In this document: piece after piece, positions 35,307 through 44,107 of the stretch
Position numbering within the stretch: position 1 is the stretch's first letter
How the letters are laid out: every line of letters begins with the position of its first letter
Assembly (NCBI RefSeq): GCF_014201375.1
Contig: NZ_JACHDZ010000001.1
Span: 785,206 to 849,205 of the forward strand
Length of the DNA: 64,000 bases
From: Tunturiibacter empetritectus
Lineage (GTDB): Bacteria > Acidobacteriota > Terriglobia > Terriglobales > Acidobacteriaceae
Direction of reading: 5' to 3'
Notes under the pieces: generated by a model
Database searches by the model: none
What the model was told of the DNA's origin: nothing
Seen by the model: only the letters and a program-made list of their open reading frames with translations
Position numbers and translations under genes: made by a program

Positions 35307-36920
35307 TCAGCGGCTGGCGGTGTTCTTCTGGGCCAGCCTGGAGTGATCTTCGAGGGTCTGGGCTTCGGGCAGGAAGGTGACTGCCTTGGCGATCTGGGGA
35401 TCCCACTCGGCGCGGACCTTGAGACCTTCGAGTTGACCGAACTGCGAGGTGAATAGCTCGCTCTTGATGCTCTCCTTGACCCATTCGCCGACTCCTGCGA
35501 TGTCGGAGTCGGTGTAGTCAACCTGATTGTCCTTGAGGAATGCCTTGAACTGCTGAAGGACTGCGTCGTCGACCGCGAAGTCTTTGGTGACAGTGTGGGT
35601 GGCGAGATAGTGCTTGCTGAAGTTGAAGAAGGCGTAATGGATGAGGAGATTGTCCTGGAAGTGGTTCAATTTCTGGTTGTCGATCTTCTCATCGGGGGTG
35701 ATGCCGCCGCCGCCGTAGACGGTGCGCCCTGAGTCGGTGAGCTTGACCTCGAGGTTGCTCTTGTCCTTCGCCTTGTCTGAGTCGTCGCGGACGTAGTAGT
35801 AGTCGTAGAGGGAGACGTGGTCGTAGTTGCGCTGAATGAGTCGGCCGGAGGGCGTGTAGTAGTGATAGGTGGTGAGGGCGAGGCCGGTGTTCTCGGTGAT
35901 CTGGAAGACGGTCTGCACGAGGCCCTTGCCGAAGGTGGTTTCACCGACGATGAGGGCGCGGTCGTGATCCTGCAGGGCGCCGGAGACGATCTCGGCGGCT
36001 GAGGCGGTGTTGCGGTTGACCAGGACGACGATGGGGAACTTGGGACCCTCTTCGCCGCGGGTGGCGCGGTAGACCTGGTCGGGGAAGGCGCGGCCGCGTT
36101 GGGAGACTACGATCTGTCCCTTTTGCAGGAATTTGTCGGACATATTGACGGCTTCGTTGAGCAAGCCACCGGGGTTGCCGCGCAGGTCGAGGATGAGGCC
36201 GTGGATGTCGCCGAACTTGTCGAGCGCGTCGCCGACCTCGTGGCTGGTGGTTTCGATGAAGCTGGAGACGTGGATGTAGCCGACGCCGGGGCTGAGCAGG
36301 AAGGCCAGGTCAACCGAGGGGCGCGGGATTTCGTCGCGGACGAGATCGAAGACCAGAGGACGGGCAGCGCCTTCGCGAACCATCGTGACGGAGACGTGGG
36401 TGCCGCGTGCGCCTTTGAGCAGGGACGCGACTGCGGTGGAGTCCATGCCTTCGGTGGACTTGCCGTCGACGTTGAGGATCTCGTCGCCAGGGCGTATGCC
36501 GGCTTTATAGGAGGGAGTTCCTTCGAAGGGGTAGAGAACGACGATCTTGGTCTTGCCACTGGGGGTGGGTTGCGGCTGAATGGTCATGCCGACGCCGTAG
36601 TACTTGCCGTGCTGGTCCTCGCGCATCTGGGCGAAGGCTTTGGGGTCATAGAAGTTCGAGTGGGGGTCGAGGACGTGGAGCATGCCTGGGATCGCGCCGT
36701 CGTAGATGGCCTTGTCGGTCTTGTCGGTGTTGAGGGGTTCGGCGTAGTTCTGCTCGACGAGCGAGTAGACGTTGGTGAAGGAGTGGAGGGAGTCGCGCAG
36801 GGTGGACTCATCGCTGGCGGACTGGGCGGCGACCTTCTGGTTGATGAAGGAGCCGATAACAGCGCAGGTGGCCAGAAAGACGGTAGCGGAGAAGAGAGCG
36901 CGGCGGGTGCGGGGAGCCAT
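35307..36920 (-). CDS. C-terminal processing peptidase, S41 family
   Basis: 537 residues. An uncleaved or cleaved signal (RRALFSATVFLATCAVIGSFINQKVAAQ) exports it. A PDZ domain lies at about 103-190 (carboxylate loop KYYGVGM, then GIRPGDEILNVDGK). The S41 core has the Ser307/Lys332 dyad in RNTASAAE and FGKGLVQT, with LDLRGNPGGLL before it. Such proteases trim C-termini of periplasmic proteins. A 150-residue C-terminal region (after DEKIDNQKL) follows. Divergent from the SurA-like gene; both act on exported proteins. Confidence 0.93.
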   Translation of the reverse strand: MAPRTRRALFSATVFLATCAVIGSFINQKVAAQSASDESTLRDSLHSFTNVYSLVEQNYAEPLNTDKTDKAIYDGAIPGMLHVLDPHSNFYDPKAFAQMREDQHGKYYGVGMTIQPQPTPSGKTKIVVLYPFEGTPSYKAGIRPGDEILNVDGKSTEGMDSTAVASLLKGARGTHVSVTMVREGAARPLVFDLVRDEIPRPSVDLAFLLSPGVGYIHVSSFIETTSHEVGDALDKFGDIHGLILDLRGNPGGLLNEAVNMSDKFLQKGQIVVSQRGRAFPDQVYRATRGEEGPKFPIVVLVNRNTASAAEIVSGALQDHDRALIVGETTFGKGLVQTVFQITENTGLALTTYHYYTPSGRLIQRNYDHVSLYDYYYVRDDSDKAKDKSNLEVKLTDSGRTVYGGGGITPDEKIDNQKLNHFQDNLLIHYAFFNFSKHYLATHTVTKDFAVDDAVLQQFKAFLKDNQVDYTDSDIAGVGEWVKESIKSELFTSQFGQLEGLKVRAEWDPQIAKAVTFLPEAQTLEDHSRLAQKNTASR

Positions 36921-37195
36921 GGGCTTGGGTTACCTCAGAGGTGGAGACGGCGCGTGAAAGTGCGCTGGGACAGACGTCCTATCTTGGACGGAGTATAGCA
37001 TCCTGGGGTGAGCCGGGGCTGCGCGCGAAAGAGGGATTCGCTAGTTCGGGGCGCGGCAGTTAGAATTGGGTACGGATACCGTCCAATCCTGGGTTGAGTC
37101 TAAAAAACCAGGGCGGACGTGTTGGGCGATAAGGGTTCGGACCCGGGATGTGGCTGGGATTTGATGTTGGGATGTTGATAAAGATACGAGTGACG

Positions 37196-39157
37196 ATGAC
37201 CTTGAGAATTTCGCAGTTTGCGGTGGTGTGCGGGCTAGGTTTGCTGACACTGCCGGGAGTGGTGCAAGCACAAGCGCCGCGGTACCAGAGCCCTTTGAGC
37301 GTTCCGAACGCGCCGCAACCTGTGTTGACGCTGCCAGTGACTCAGCCGATTACGCCGAATGGAACGGTCGTCGAGGATGTGGTCGTGCATGTGAACGACC
37401 AGATCATCAGCCGCAGCGATGTGGAGCGGGCGGAACAACAGCTTGCGGAAGAGGCTCGGCAGACTGGGGTAAGTGCTACTGACGTTGCCGACAGGCAGAA
37501 GAACCTGCTGCGCGACATGATCGATAAGCAGTTGCTGCTCTCGCGAGGCAAAGAGTTGGGGATCAATGCGGACGCTGATGTGATTCGGCGGCTGGACGAG
37601 ATTCGCAAGCAGAACCACATGGACACGATGGAGGACCTGGAGAAGGCGGCGCGGCAGCAGGGCGTCTCTTTTGAGGACTTCAAGGCAGGGATTCGCGATA
37701 ACGTGATTACCCAGCAGGTGGTGCGGGATGAAGTAGGCCGGCGTCTGCAGATTACGCAGGGTCAGGAACAAGCTTATTACGACGCGCATAAACAGGAGTT
37801 TGTCCAACCGGAACAGATCAAGCTGAGCGAGATCTTGATTCCTACGGCTGCCGATGCGGATGATGCCGCAGTCGCCCAGGCGAAGGCGAAGGCGGACGGT
37901 ATCGAGGCGAAGCTGAAGGACGGAGGGAACTTCGAGGAGTTGGCCAAGGCGAACTCTGGCGGGCCCACTGCTGATAAGGGCGGCGATCTGGGACTTTATA
38001 AGCGTGGGGCGCTGGCGAAGGTTCTGGAGGACCAGACGTTCGATCTGAAGGCAGGGGAGTGGACGGCACCGATCCGGACGCGGCAGGGGTTCGTGATTTT
38101 GAAGGTTACCGACCATGTGGTTTCCGGTGTGCCGCCGCTGAAGGACGTTGAACAGCAGATTCAGGAGGCGATGTATTCGGAGCAGATGCAACCTGCGTTG
38201 CGCGCATATCTGACGAAGCTGCGGGAAGAGGCTTATATCGACATTCGCGCTGGGTATGTGGATTCGGGCGCGAGCGCGAAGCAGACCAAACCGGTGTTTA
38301 CGGCGTATGCTCCACCGGTCGTGAAGAAGAAGACCGTCCAGCAGAAGAAGAGATTTGATCGTGGCACAAAATTCTCTACCGCTGCGAAGACGACGGCTGC
38401 GCCTGTGGCTAAGCAGGTTGCTGCGGTGGCAACTCCGACGACTACGACGAAGAACGGGAAGCCTGCGAAGCCGAAGAAGGTGAAGCGGGAGAAGGTTCGA
38501 TTTGGACAGGCTCCGCGGAACTCTTTGCCGGCAGGGCCTGAGGAGACGGCTTCGGGGAGCGATGTGGGTGCTGGTGCGGCTTCGGCTTCGTCTGCTCCCG
38601 AGCAGACAGCTGCTCCCGGTACGGCGATTGCCCCGCTGGAGACGGGGGCACAGGAGTCGAGCTCGGATGCGGGTCCGAATCCTCTGGTAGCGACCGCGCC
38701 TGTAGTTGGAAAGACCCGCTTCAGTGATCGCGCGAAGGTTGATGCTGCGGCGAAGAAGACGGCCAAGGTGAAGAAGGTGAAGGAGAAGGCGGCTGCTGCG
38801 CCTGCTCCTGCGAGTGCCGAAGAGAAGGCGACCCAGCAGACCCAGGCGGCACCGCTGGGGCTGAACGGCGATACGGCCAAGAAGAAGAAAAAGAAGAAGG
38901 TGAAGGGGGCGAAGAAGGAGCGGTTGCAGAATCAGGCGCCAGCTCCGCCAAAGGCTCCGCTGGATGAGACGCCATCGAAGGCTCCTGACCGGGGAACTCC
39001 GTTGGAAGGAGTTCATGGAACGGGAACTCCTGCACCGAAGGCTAGCGATAAGACGACAGTGCCTCCGGCGACTGCGCCTCCTGCCAGTAATCCTCCGGAT
39101 GCGGGGCAGCCTCCGGCTACGCCGGGGTCGCCGATACCGACTCCCCCTCCGCAGTAG
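37196..39157 (+). CDS. SurA-like periplasmic chaperone/peptidyl-prolyl isomerase with long basic tail
   Basis: 653 residues from ATG 37196 (alternative 37172). Signal peptide RISQFAVVCGLGLLTLPGVVQA. SurA N-domain about 45-190 (VHVNDQIISRSDVERAEQQL, DMIDKQLLLSRGKELGI), one parvulin domain about 205-305 (IKLSEILIP, GGPTADKGGDLGLYKRGAL, PIRTRQGFVILKV). The last 280 residues (from about 371) are low-complexity Ala/Pro/Thr/Lys, including a run of Lys near residue 562. Likely helps outer-membrane proteins fold; the tail may bind peptidoglycan, LPS or nucleic acid, which is only a guess. Confidence 0.88.
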   Translation: MTLRISQFAVVCGLGLLTLPGVVQAQAPRYQSPLSVPNAPQPVLTLPVTQPITPNGTVVEDVVVHVNDQIISRSDVERAEQQLAEEARQTGVSATDVADRQKNLLRDMIDKQLLLSRGKELGINADADVIRRLDEIRKQNHMDTMEDLEKAARQQGVSFEDFKAGIRDNVITQQVVRDEVGRRLQITQGQEQAYYDAHKQEFVQPEQIKLSEILIPTAADADDAAVAQAKAKADGIEAKLKDGGNFEELAKANSGGPTADKGGDLGLYKRGALAKVLEDQTFDLKAGEWTAPIRTRQGFVILKVTDHVVSGVPPLKDVEQQIQEAMYSEQMQPALRAYLTKLREEAYIDIRAGYVDSGASAKQTKPVFTAYAPPVVKKKTVQQKKRFDRGTKFSTAAKTTAAPVAKQVAAVATPTTTTKNGKPAKPKKVKREKVRFGQAPRNSLPAGPEETASGSDVGAGAASASSAPEQTAAPGTAIAPLETGAQESSSDAGPNPLVATAPVVGKTRFSDRAKVDAAAKKTAKVKKVKEKAAAAPAPASAEEKATQQTQAAPLGLNGDTAKKKKKKKVKGAKKERLQNQAPAPPKAPLDETPSKAPDRGTPLEGVHGTGTPAPKASDKTTVPPATAPPASNPPDAGQPPATPGSPIPTPPPQ

Positions 39158-39176
39158 GCGTGGAGTTTTCTTTATA

Positions 39177-39202
39177 GCGCGAGGGCTTCGGCTCTCGCGC
39201 TG
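39177..39202 (+). terminator. Hairpin with UUCG tetraloop after the SurA-like gene
   Basis: Stem AGCGCGAGGGC / GGCTCTCGCGCT closed by TTCG, about 11 base pairs. It is followed by a weak T-rich tract (GCTGTTTGTG). It lies between the SurA-like stop and the next gene on the same strand, so it may terminate partly or protect the upstream mRNA end. Confidence 0.68.
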
Positions 39203-39244
39203 CTGTTTGTGGTGATGCAGGTGGTGCGGGGTATTCTGGTTGAG

Positions 39245-40225
39245 ATGAAAGACTTTTTTGTTGAAGATGCGGCGCGATTTGATAACGCGACAGTGACGAC
39301 TTATTTTGTTTTGACGTCGATGCAGGTGAGGGACAAGAAGCAGGGTGGACAATACCTGGCGTTGACGGTGAGTGATAAGACGGGCTCGCTTGAAGCACGT
39401 ATGTGGGATGACGTGGCGGAGGCGATTGCGACCTGTGACGAAGGTTGCTATGTGAAGGTGCAGGGGGATATCTCCAAGTATCAGGGGAAGTTTCAAATCA
39501 CGTTGAAGAAGCTGCGGTTGGCGGCGGAGTCGGAGATCGATCCGAAGGACTTTCAGCCTTCGACGAAGTTCGATGTGGAGCAAATGTGGGGGGAGTTGCG
39601 CGGATATGTCTCTGCTTTCAGGAACGCGGAGCTGCGGCGGCTGGTGTTTGCGTTTCTTGATGATGAGCAGATTGGGCCTGCGTTCAAGGCGGCTCCTGCG
39701 GCGAAGCGGCTGCATCATGCGTGGCTTGGGGGGTTGCTGGAGCATGTGTTGACGCTGGTGCGGGTGTGTCTGGGGACGGCTCCGTTTTATCCGGAGGTGG
39801 ATGCGGATCTGTTGGTTACGGGCGCGATTTTGCATGATATCGGGAAGATTCGCGAGCTTTCGTGGGCGTCCAGCTTCAGCTATACGCTGGAGGGCCAGAT
39901 GATCGGGCATATCAGCATTGCGCAGGGGATGTTGCGGGAGAAGGTGCAGCAGCTGGCGCCGTTTCCGGAGAAGCTGCGGGTGCTGGTGGAGCATATGATT
40001 CTGAGCCATCACGGGAAGTATGAGTTTGGTTCGCCGAAGCTGCCGATGACGCCGGAGGCTATTCTTTTGAGTGCTTTGGATGATCTTGAGGCGAAAATGC
40101 AGGCGATGCGGAATGAGTTTGCGGCTGCGGTGGCGAGTGGGAAGAGCAGCGGCGAGGTGACCGATTGGGTGAGAAGTATGGATCGGCCGCTGCTGAATAC
40201 CCAGGGGTATTTGAAGGACGAGTAG
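39245..40225 (+). CDS. OB-fold/HD-domain 3'-5' exoribonuclease, YhaM-like
   Basis: 326 residues from ATG 39245 (GAG ribosome site). An N-terminal OB fold (about 13-92: TTYFVLTSMQVRDKKQGGQYLALTVSDKTG) would bind nucleic acid. A metal-dependent HD domain follows: His157/158 (RLHHAWLGGLLEHVL), His167, and His197-Asp198 (AILHDIGKI), later HMILSHHGKYEFGSP. This order is that of Bacillus YhaM, a 3' to 5' exonuclease of RNA and single-stranded DNA. Same strand as the SurA-like gene but separated by a hairpin. Confidence 0.88.
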   Translation: MKDFFVEDAARFDNATVTTYFVLTSMQVRDKKQGGQYLALTVSDKTGSLEARMWDDVAEAIATCDEGCYVKVQGDISKYQGKFQITLKKLRLAAESEIDPKDFQPSTKFDVEQMWGELRGYVSAFRNAELRRLVFAFLDDEQIGPAFKAAPAAKRLHHAWLGGLLEHVLTLVRVCLGTAPFYPEVDADLLVTGAILHDIGKIRELSWASSFSYTLEGQMIGHISIAQGMLREKVQQLAPFPEKLRVLVEHMILSHHGKYEFGSPKLPMTPEAILLSALDDLEAKMQAMRNEFAAAVASGKSSGEVTDWVRSMDRPLLNTQGYLKDE

Positions 40226-40425
40226 TGGTTTTTTTTTGGTTTGCGGCGGGAAAAAATATTGGCGTGGTGGAGTGGTGTTTTTGCTGGGGGTTTTGCGGTT
40301 TTAGGGTGTTTTGATGGTGGTAAATCGTGGTGTGGTTGTGGTGGATTGCTGGTGAGAACGTGGTGTTTCGCCGTCACTTTTTCGTCCGATAAAAATACGC
40401 CATAGTTTTGAAGTTTATTTTTTGC
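40226..40425. repeat. G/T-rich dispersed intergenic repeat, copy 2
   Basis: Follows the YhaM-like stop. Contains TTTTTGCTGGGGGTTTTG, GGTGAGAACGTGGTG, CGATAAAAATACG and GTTTTGAAGTTTATTTT in the same order as 6640-6822. Strongly strand-biased: G and T on the plus strand, C and A on the other. The remaining bases up to 40562 carry only a weak minus-strand frame that I do not trust. Confidence 0.65.
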
Positions 40426-40562
40426 GCGTTGCAACCCATTGATCTATGTGCGCGATGATTGCCCCACAGGTTGTTCTCCAGCCGTCTGGTTCGCCCAATT
40501 CCCATGGAACATCCTGCTTCTTGTCCACGTAGTGTCCGTGTTGTTCCACTTGAGGAGGTTGC

Positions 40563-41213
40563 ATGACTGAGTCAAGCTTAAGACGCCACACGGCCATTTT
40601 CGGCTTGGTTGCGACTCTCATTTCGCTGACAGAGATTCCGCTCTATTTCATGTACACCGGTGCTCCTCCGCAGTGGAACATCCTCACGCGCGTTCTGGTG
40701 GGTATCGTCGGCAGTACGATTCTCGTTGTTTTTCTAGTCGGATTTCGGCTGGTTATTTGCCAAGGAAGGCCACAACTGGAGTGGGCCGCTACCCTCGCTC
40801 TCGTCTCCGGGCTGATGTGGCTGACGTTCAGCATGGTGGCCCAATCCATGGAGGCTGGAACGGCCATTGTGTCTAAAGTTCCGATCGACGCGACTGTGGA
40901 TGGCGTCCTCGCTCCGGGTCAATTCCTCCTCTGGGGAGCCAATGGCCGGCTCATGACCACCCTGTTTCTGTCCGCCTCGGGGTTCGCGATATTGCGGGGC
41001 CGGCTTATGTCAGCGTGGGTTGCCTGGTTGGCCTTCCTCATTGCTTTAATCAATCTCGCATTTGTGCCAGCCATGTTCTTCGGTTACGACGCGGCTCAGT
41101 TTTACAGCGCGGTTGGATGGGGTACGACGGCAACGGCTCCCGTCCTCGTCCTCTTGTGGATCATCATAGCCAGCATCATCATGCTCAGAACTCCGGCCAA
41201 GTCTGAGGCCTGA
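40563..41213 (+). CDS. Hypothetical integral membrane protein
   Basis: 216 residues with a strong ribosome site (GAGGAGG, 4 bases before ATG). About six helices, e.g. FGLVATLISLTEIPLYFMYTG, VLVGIVGSTILVVFLVGFRLVI, AATLALVSGLMWLTFSMVA, WVAWLAFLIALINLAFVPAMFF and APVLVLLWIIIASIIML. No soluble domain and no catalytic motif. The layout resembles small DUF4386-like membrane proteins, but I cannot confirm a family. Its GC is slightly lower than its neighbours. Confidence 0.68.
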   Translation: MTESSLRRHTAIFGLVATLISLTEIPLYFMYTGAPPQWNILTRVLVGIVGSTILVVFLVGFRLVICQGRPQLEWAATLALVSGLMWLTFSMVAQSMEAGTAIVSKVPIDATVDGVLAPGQFLLWGANGRLMTTLFLSASGFAILRGRLMSAWVAWLAFLIALINLAFVPAMFFGYDAAQFYSAVGWGTTATAPVLVLLWIIIASIIMLRTPAKSEA

Positions 41214-41348
41214 CGCTATGTGAGGATGGACGGTTCGGGTCTAGTGCCAACAGGCCGCGGAGGACCAGCGCCATAGCAAATTGCGAGCGAGGAACACTCT
41301 GTAGGATTCGTTGATGACACTTCGCCACAATGCAGGGGATGCAAAAAA

Positions 41349-41375
41349 GCGTCCCACCCTTGTGGAGTGGGACGC
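41349..41375 (-). terminator. Intrinsic terminator of the 41432-41905 gene
   Basis: On the minus strand GCGTCCCAC / GTGGGACGC forms a 9-bp stem with a 9-base loop followed by six T. It lies 57 bases beyond the stop of the secreted Gly/His-rich protein. Confidence 0.9.
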
Positions 41376-41431
41376 CGTTGAGTTCGAGGGGCCAGTCTTT
41401 GAGAAGCTGGGCTTTTGCGATGCCTGGCTCT

Positions 41432-41905
41432 TTAGCGGTGACCGCCGCCGCTGTGTTCTCCTCCGCCATGGCTGCTGCCGCCGCCGGGGTGACCACCGCC
41501 CTGATATCCGGCGCTGTGTTCGTTGGTTGGCTCGTGGCCGGCGTTGCCGACGTGGCCTTGTGGGTCGCGGGCTTCGTTACCGTGAAAGTGGTTGAAGGCC
41601 TGCTCGTTTCGCTCTGGCATTGGTCCAGCGTAGCCGTGACGCGGGTCATAGCGGTTGTCGACGTGGCCGTAGAAGTTACCTCGGCCGTGGTACCAGGGGC
41701 CGGCGCCGATGAAGACTCCACCGTTGAACCAGTCGGGTCCGTAGTAGCCATAGGGAGCGCAGGGATAAGGGGAGTAGTCAAAGTATCCGTAGGGGCAGTA
41801 GGGAGCTGCTCCGATGCTGATGGAGACCTGAGCGGGGGCTACGGAGACGCTGCTCACCAAAGCGACGGCGAGAGCAGAGAGGGCGAACGACTTGCTGAGG
41901 GACAT
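41432..41905 (-). CDS. Secreted Gly/His/Tyr-rich protein
   Basis: 157 residues with a signal peptide (MSLSKSFALSALAVALVSSVSVAPAQ) and a good ribosome site (AGGAGA). The mature part starts with VSISIGAAPYCPYGYFDYSPYPCAPYG, where two cysteines lie in a Tyr/Pro-rich repeat, then a GPWYHG region, and ends in a Gly/His-rich tail (GGGHPGGGSSHGGGEHSGGGHR). Similar short exported proteins are common in soil bacteria. The His/Gly tail could bind metal ions. Own terminator, so monocistronic. Function unknown. Confidence 0.75.
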   Translation of the reverse strand: MSLSKSFALSALAVALVSSVSVAPAQVSISIGAAPYCPYGYFDYSPYPCAPYGYYGPDWFNGGVFIGAGPWYHGRGNFYGHVDNRYDPRHGYAGPMPERNEQAFNHFHGNEARDPQGHVGNAGHEPTNEHSAGYQGGGHPGGGSSHGGGEHSGGGHR

Positions 41906-42153
41906 ATCTTCTCCTGAATCACTTCAGTTTGATTCTTCAGCAGCGACGCAGGTTGTTTTGCGGTATGGATTCGTAGTGGATGTGAGATTGTGTCTGGCGG
42001 ATTCATCGCAGGGCGATAAGTCTGTGGGGCTCCCGTGATGAGGCGACCGGCTTGAGGTTTGCGCGGAGAGGGTGCGGATCGCATGCTGAGGAGGGTCGGT
42101 TCGGTTGTTACAATTTAGGTTTGCGGCGTTGTCTTCGAAGGGATTGATACGGG

Positions 42154-43338
42154 ATGTTGCGATTTTCTACGGCGGGAGAGAGCCACGGGGAGAGCCTGGT
42201 GGCAACGGTGAGCGGGATGCCGGCGGGTGTGGCCGTGGATCAGGAGTTTGTGGATCGTGAGCTGTGGCGGCGGCAGAAGGGATATGGACGCGGTGGGAGG
42301 ATGCGGATTGAAAAAGATACGGCGCATATTCTGAGCGGGGTAAGGCATGGGAAGACGATCGGGTCGCCGATTGCGATGGTGTTGGCGAATAACGATTGGA
42401 AGAACTGGACTGAAATTCTGCCTGTAGAGACTGGTGATGCGACGAAGCATAAGGCTGTTGCTTCGCCGCGGCCTGGGCATGCGGATCTGGCTGGGAGTTT
42501 GAAGTATGACTTTCCGGATGCGCGGTATGTGCTGGAGCGGGCGAGTGCGAGGGAGAGTGCGGCGAGGGTGGCGGCGGGTGCGATTGCGAAGTTGCTGCTG
42601 CGGGCTTTGGGTGTGGAGGTTGCGAGCCATGTGATTCGCGTGGGGAAGGCGGAGCTGGGGCGGGCGGCGACGTGGGAGGAGATTGCGGCGTTGCAGTTGA
42701 AGGAGGAGGTTTTGCTGAACTGCGTGGATGCTGAGGCCGAGGCCGCGATGAAGGCTGAGGTGGATGCGGTGCTGCGGACGGGGGATACGGTGGGTGGGGT
42801 GTTTGAGGTCGTGGTGCATGGGTTGCCTCCGGGTGTGGGGACGCATGCGAACTGGGATGAGCGGATGGATGGGCTGCTGGCGCAGGCGGTGATGAGTCTG
42901 CAGGCGGTGAAGGCGGTGGAGCTGGGACGGGGTGTGACGGCGGCGGAGTCGGTGGGGTCGGCGGTGCATGATGCGATTGGGTATGAGGGTGCTCCGGAGG
43001 AGGGGCGCGGGTTTACGAAGTTTTCGCGGGAGCAGAATAATGCGGGAGGGATTGAGGGCGGGATCTCGAATGGCGAGGATGTGGTGGTGCGGGGATATTT
43101 GAAGCCGATTTCGACGTTGAGAAGGCCGTTGGGTTCGGTGAGTTTTGAGACGCGTGAGCCGGTGAAGGCTGCGTATGAGCGGAGTGATGTTTGTGTGGTG
43201 CCTGCGGCGGGAGTTGCGGCGGAGGCGATGGTTGCGCTGACGGTGGCGCGGCTGGTGGTGGAGAAGTTTGGTGGTGACTCGCTGCGTGAGATGCAGCGAA
43301 ATTTCAATGGCTATTGTGAGCAGATTCGAGCGTATTGA
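42154..43338 (+). CDS. aroC: Chorismate synthase
   Basis: Last step of the shikimate pathway, converting EPSP to chorismate with reduced FMN. 394 residues. N-terminal FSTAGESHGESL and RRQKGYGRGGRM, central SPRPGHADLAGSLKY, and ERASARESAARVAAGAIAK are family signatures; the C-terminal region KPISTLRRPLGSV also fits. It is directly followed by def (stop and GTG abut). A possible -10 (TACAAT) lies about 40 bases upstream. aroB of the same pathway is at 55744-56874. Confidence 0.97.
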   Translation: MLRFSTAGESHGESLVATVSGMPAGVAVDQEFVDRELWRRQKGYGRGGRMRIEKDTAHILSGVRHGKTIGSPIAMVLANNDWKNWTEILPVETGDATKHKAVASPRPGHADLAGSLKYDFPDARYVLERASARESAARVAAGAIAKLLLRALGVEVASHVIRVGKAELGRAATWEEIAALQLKEEVLLNCVDAEAEAAMKAEVDAVLRTGDTVGGVFEVVVHGLPPGVGTHANWDERMDGLLAQAVMSLQAVKAVELGRGVTAAESVGSAVHDAIGYEGAPEEGRGFTKFSREQNNAGGIEGGISNGEDVVVRGYLKPISTLRRPLGSVSFETREPVKAAYERSDVCVVPAAGVAAEAMVALTVARLVVEKFGGDSLREMQRNFNGYCEQIRAY

Positions 43339-43878
43339 GTGACTGGAAAAGTGAGCGAGAAGAAGACGAAGATTCATGAGGTGGTGAAGTGGCCTGATCC
43401 GGTGCTGGCGAAGCCGGGTGCGGCGGTGACGGTGTTTGACGCGAAGCTGAAGAAGCTGACTGAGGAGATGTTCGAGAGCATGTATGCAGCGCAGGGGATT
43501 GGGCTGGCGGCGCCGCAGATTGCGATCTCGCAGCGGATTACGGTGATCGATGTGAGCTTCAAGAAGAATCCGGAGGAAAAGATTGTGCTGATCAATCCGG
43601 AGATTGTGGAGCGCACGGGAAAGCAGGTGGAGGAGGAGGGGTGCCTGAGTTTGCCGGAGATTCGCGAGAAGGTTTCGCGCGCGGAGTGGGTGAAGGTGAA
43701 GGCGCAGGATGTGACGGGCAAGTGGTTTGAGATTGAAGGGACGGAGTTGCTGGCGCGGGCGATGCAGCATGAGATTGATCATTTGGATGGGGTGTTGTTT
43801 ATTGATCGGCTGAGCCGGTTGAAGCGCGATCTGGTGATCCGGAAGATAAAGAAGTTGATTAAGAACGGTGAGTGGTGA
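43339..43878 (+). CDS. def: Peptide deformylase
   Basis: Removes the formyl group from nascent proteins. 179 residues from a GTG that immediately follows the aroC stop. The three metal-site motifs are complete: GIGLAAPQ (53-60), EGCLS with Cys102, and HEIDH (144-148). The C-terminal tail is basic (KRDLVIRKIKKLIKNGEW). It is functionally paired with fmt, but here a 213-bp inverted-repeat element lies between them. Confidence 0.97.
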   Translation: MTGKVSEKKTKIHEVVKWPDPVLAKPGAAVTVFDAKLKKLTEEMFESMYAAQGIGLAAPQIAISQRITVIDVSFKKNPEEKIVLINPEIVERTGKQVEEEGCLSLPEIREKVSRAEWVKVKAQDVTGKWFEIEGTELLARAMQHEIDHLDGVLFIDRLSRLKRDLVIRKIKKLIKNGEW

Positions 43879-43881
43879 TTG

Positions 43882-44094
43882 TGTCCTGCCGGATGGGCCT
43901 CCTGCGCGGAGGGCGCCCACTTCGTGGGGCGTATACCTTTTCGTGGCGGGGCGCGAGTTGTTGGGCCTCCCGTTGGTCGGCGTAAGATTTTGTTGCCGAG
44001 CATCGCTCGGAACCTGGTTAATGGACTTGCCACAACAAGGTATACGCGTCACGAAGTGACCGCCTCCCGCGCAGGGAGCCCGTCCGGCAGGACA
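43882..44094. repeat. Inverted-repeat element, copy B (complete)
   Basis: Left end TGTCCTGCCGGATGGGCCTC, CTGCGCGGAGGGCG, CACTTCG, GTATACC. Right end is the reverse complement: GGTATACGCGTCACGAAGTG, ACCGCCTCCCGCGCAGGGAG, CCCGTCCGGCAGGACA. Terminal inverted repeats span about 55 bases. Centre about 100 bases with CCTCCCGTTGGTCGG. It separates def from fmt, ends 14 bases before the fmt start, and must be transcribed with the operon. Confidence 0.9.
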
Positions 44095-44107
44095 GAGGAT
44101 TATCAAA

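Noticed and set aside
40415-40621. Minus-strand 68-residue frame overlapping the start of the 40563 gene
   Set aside because: No ribosome site, overlaps a well-supported divergent start, and no family; kept out although composition is not absurd.
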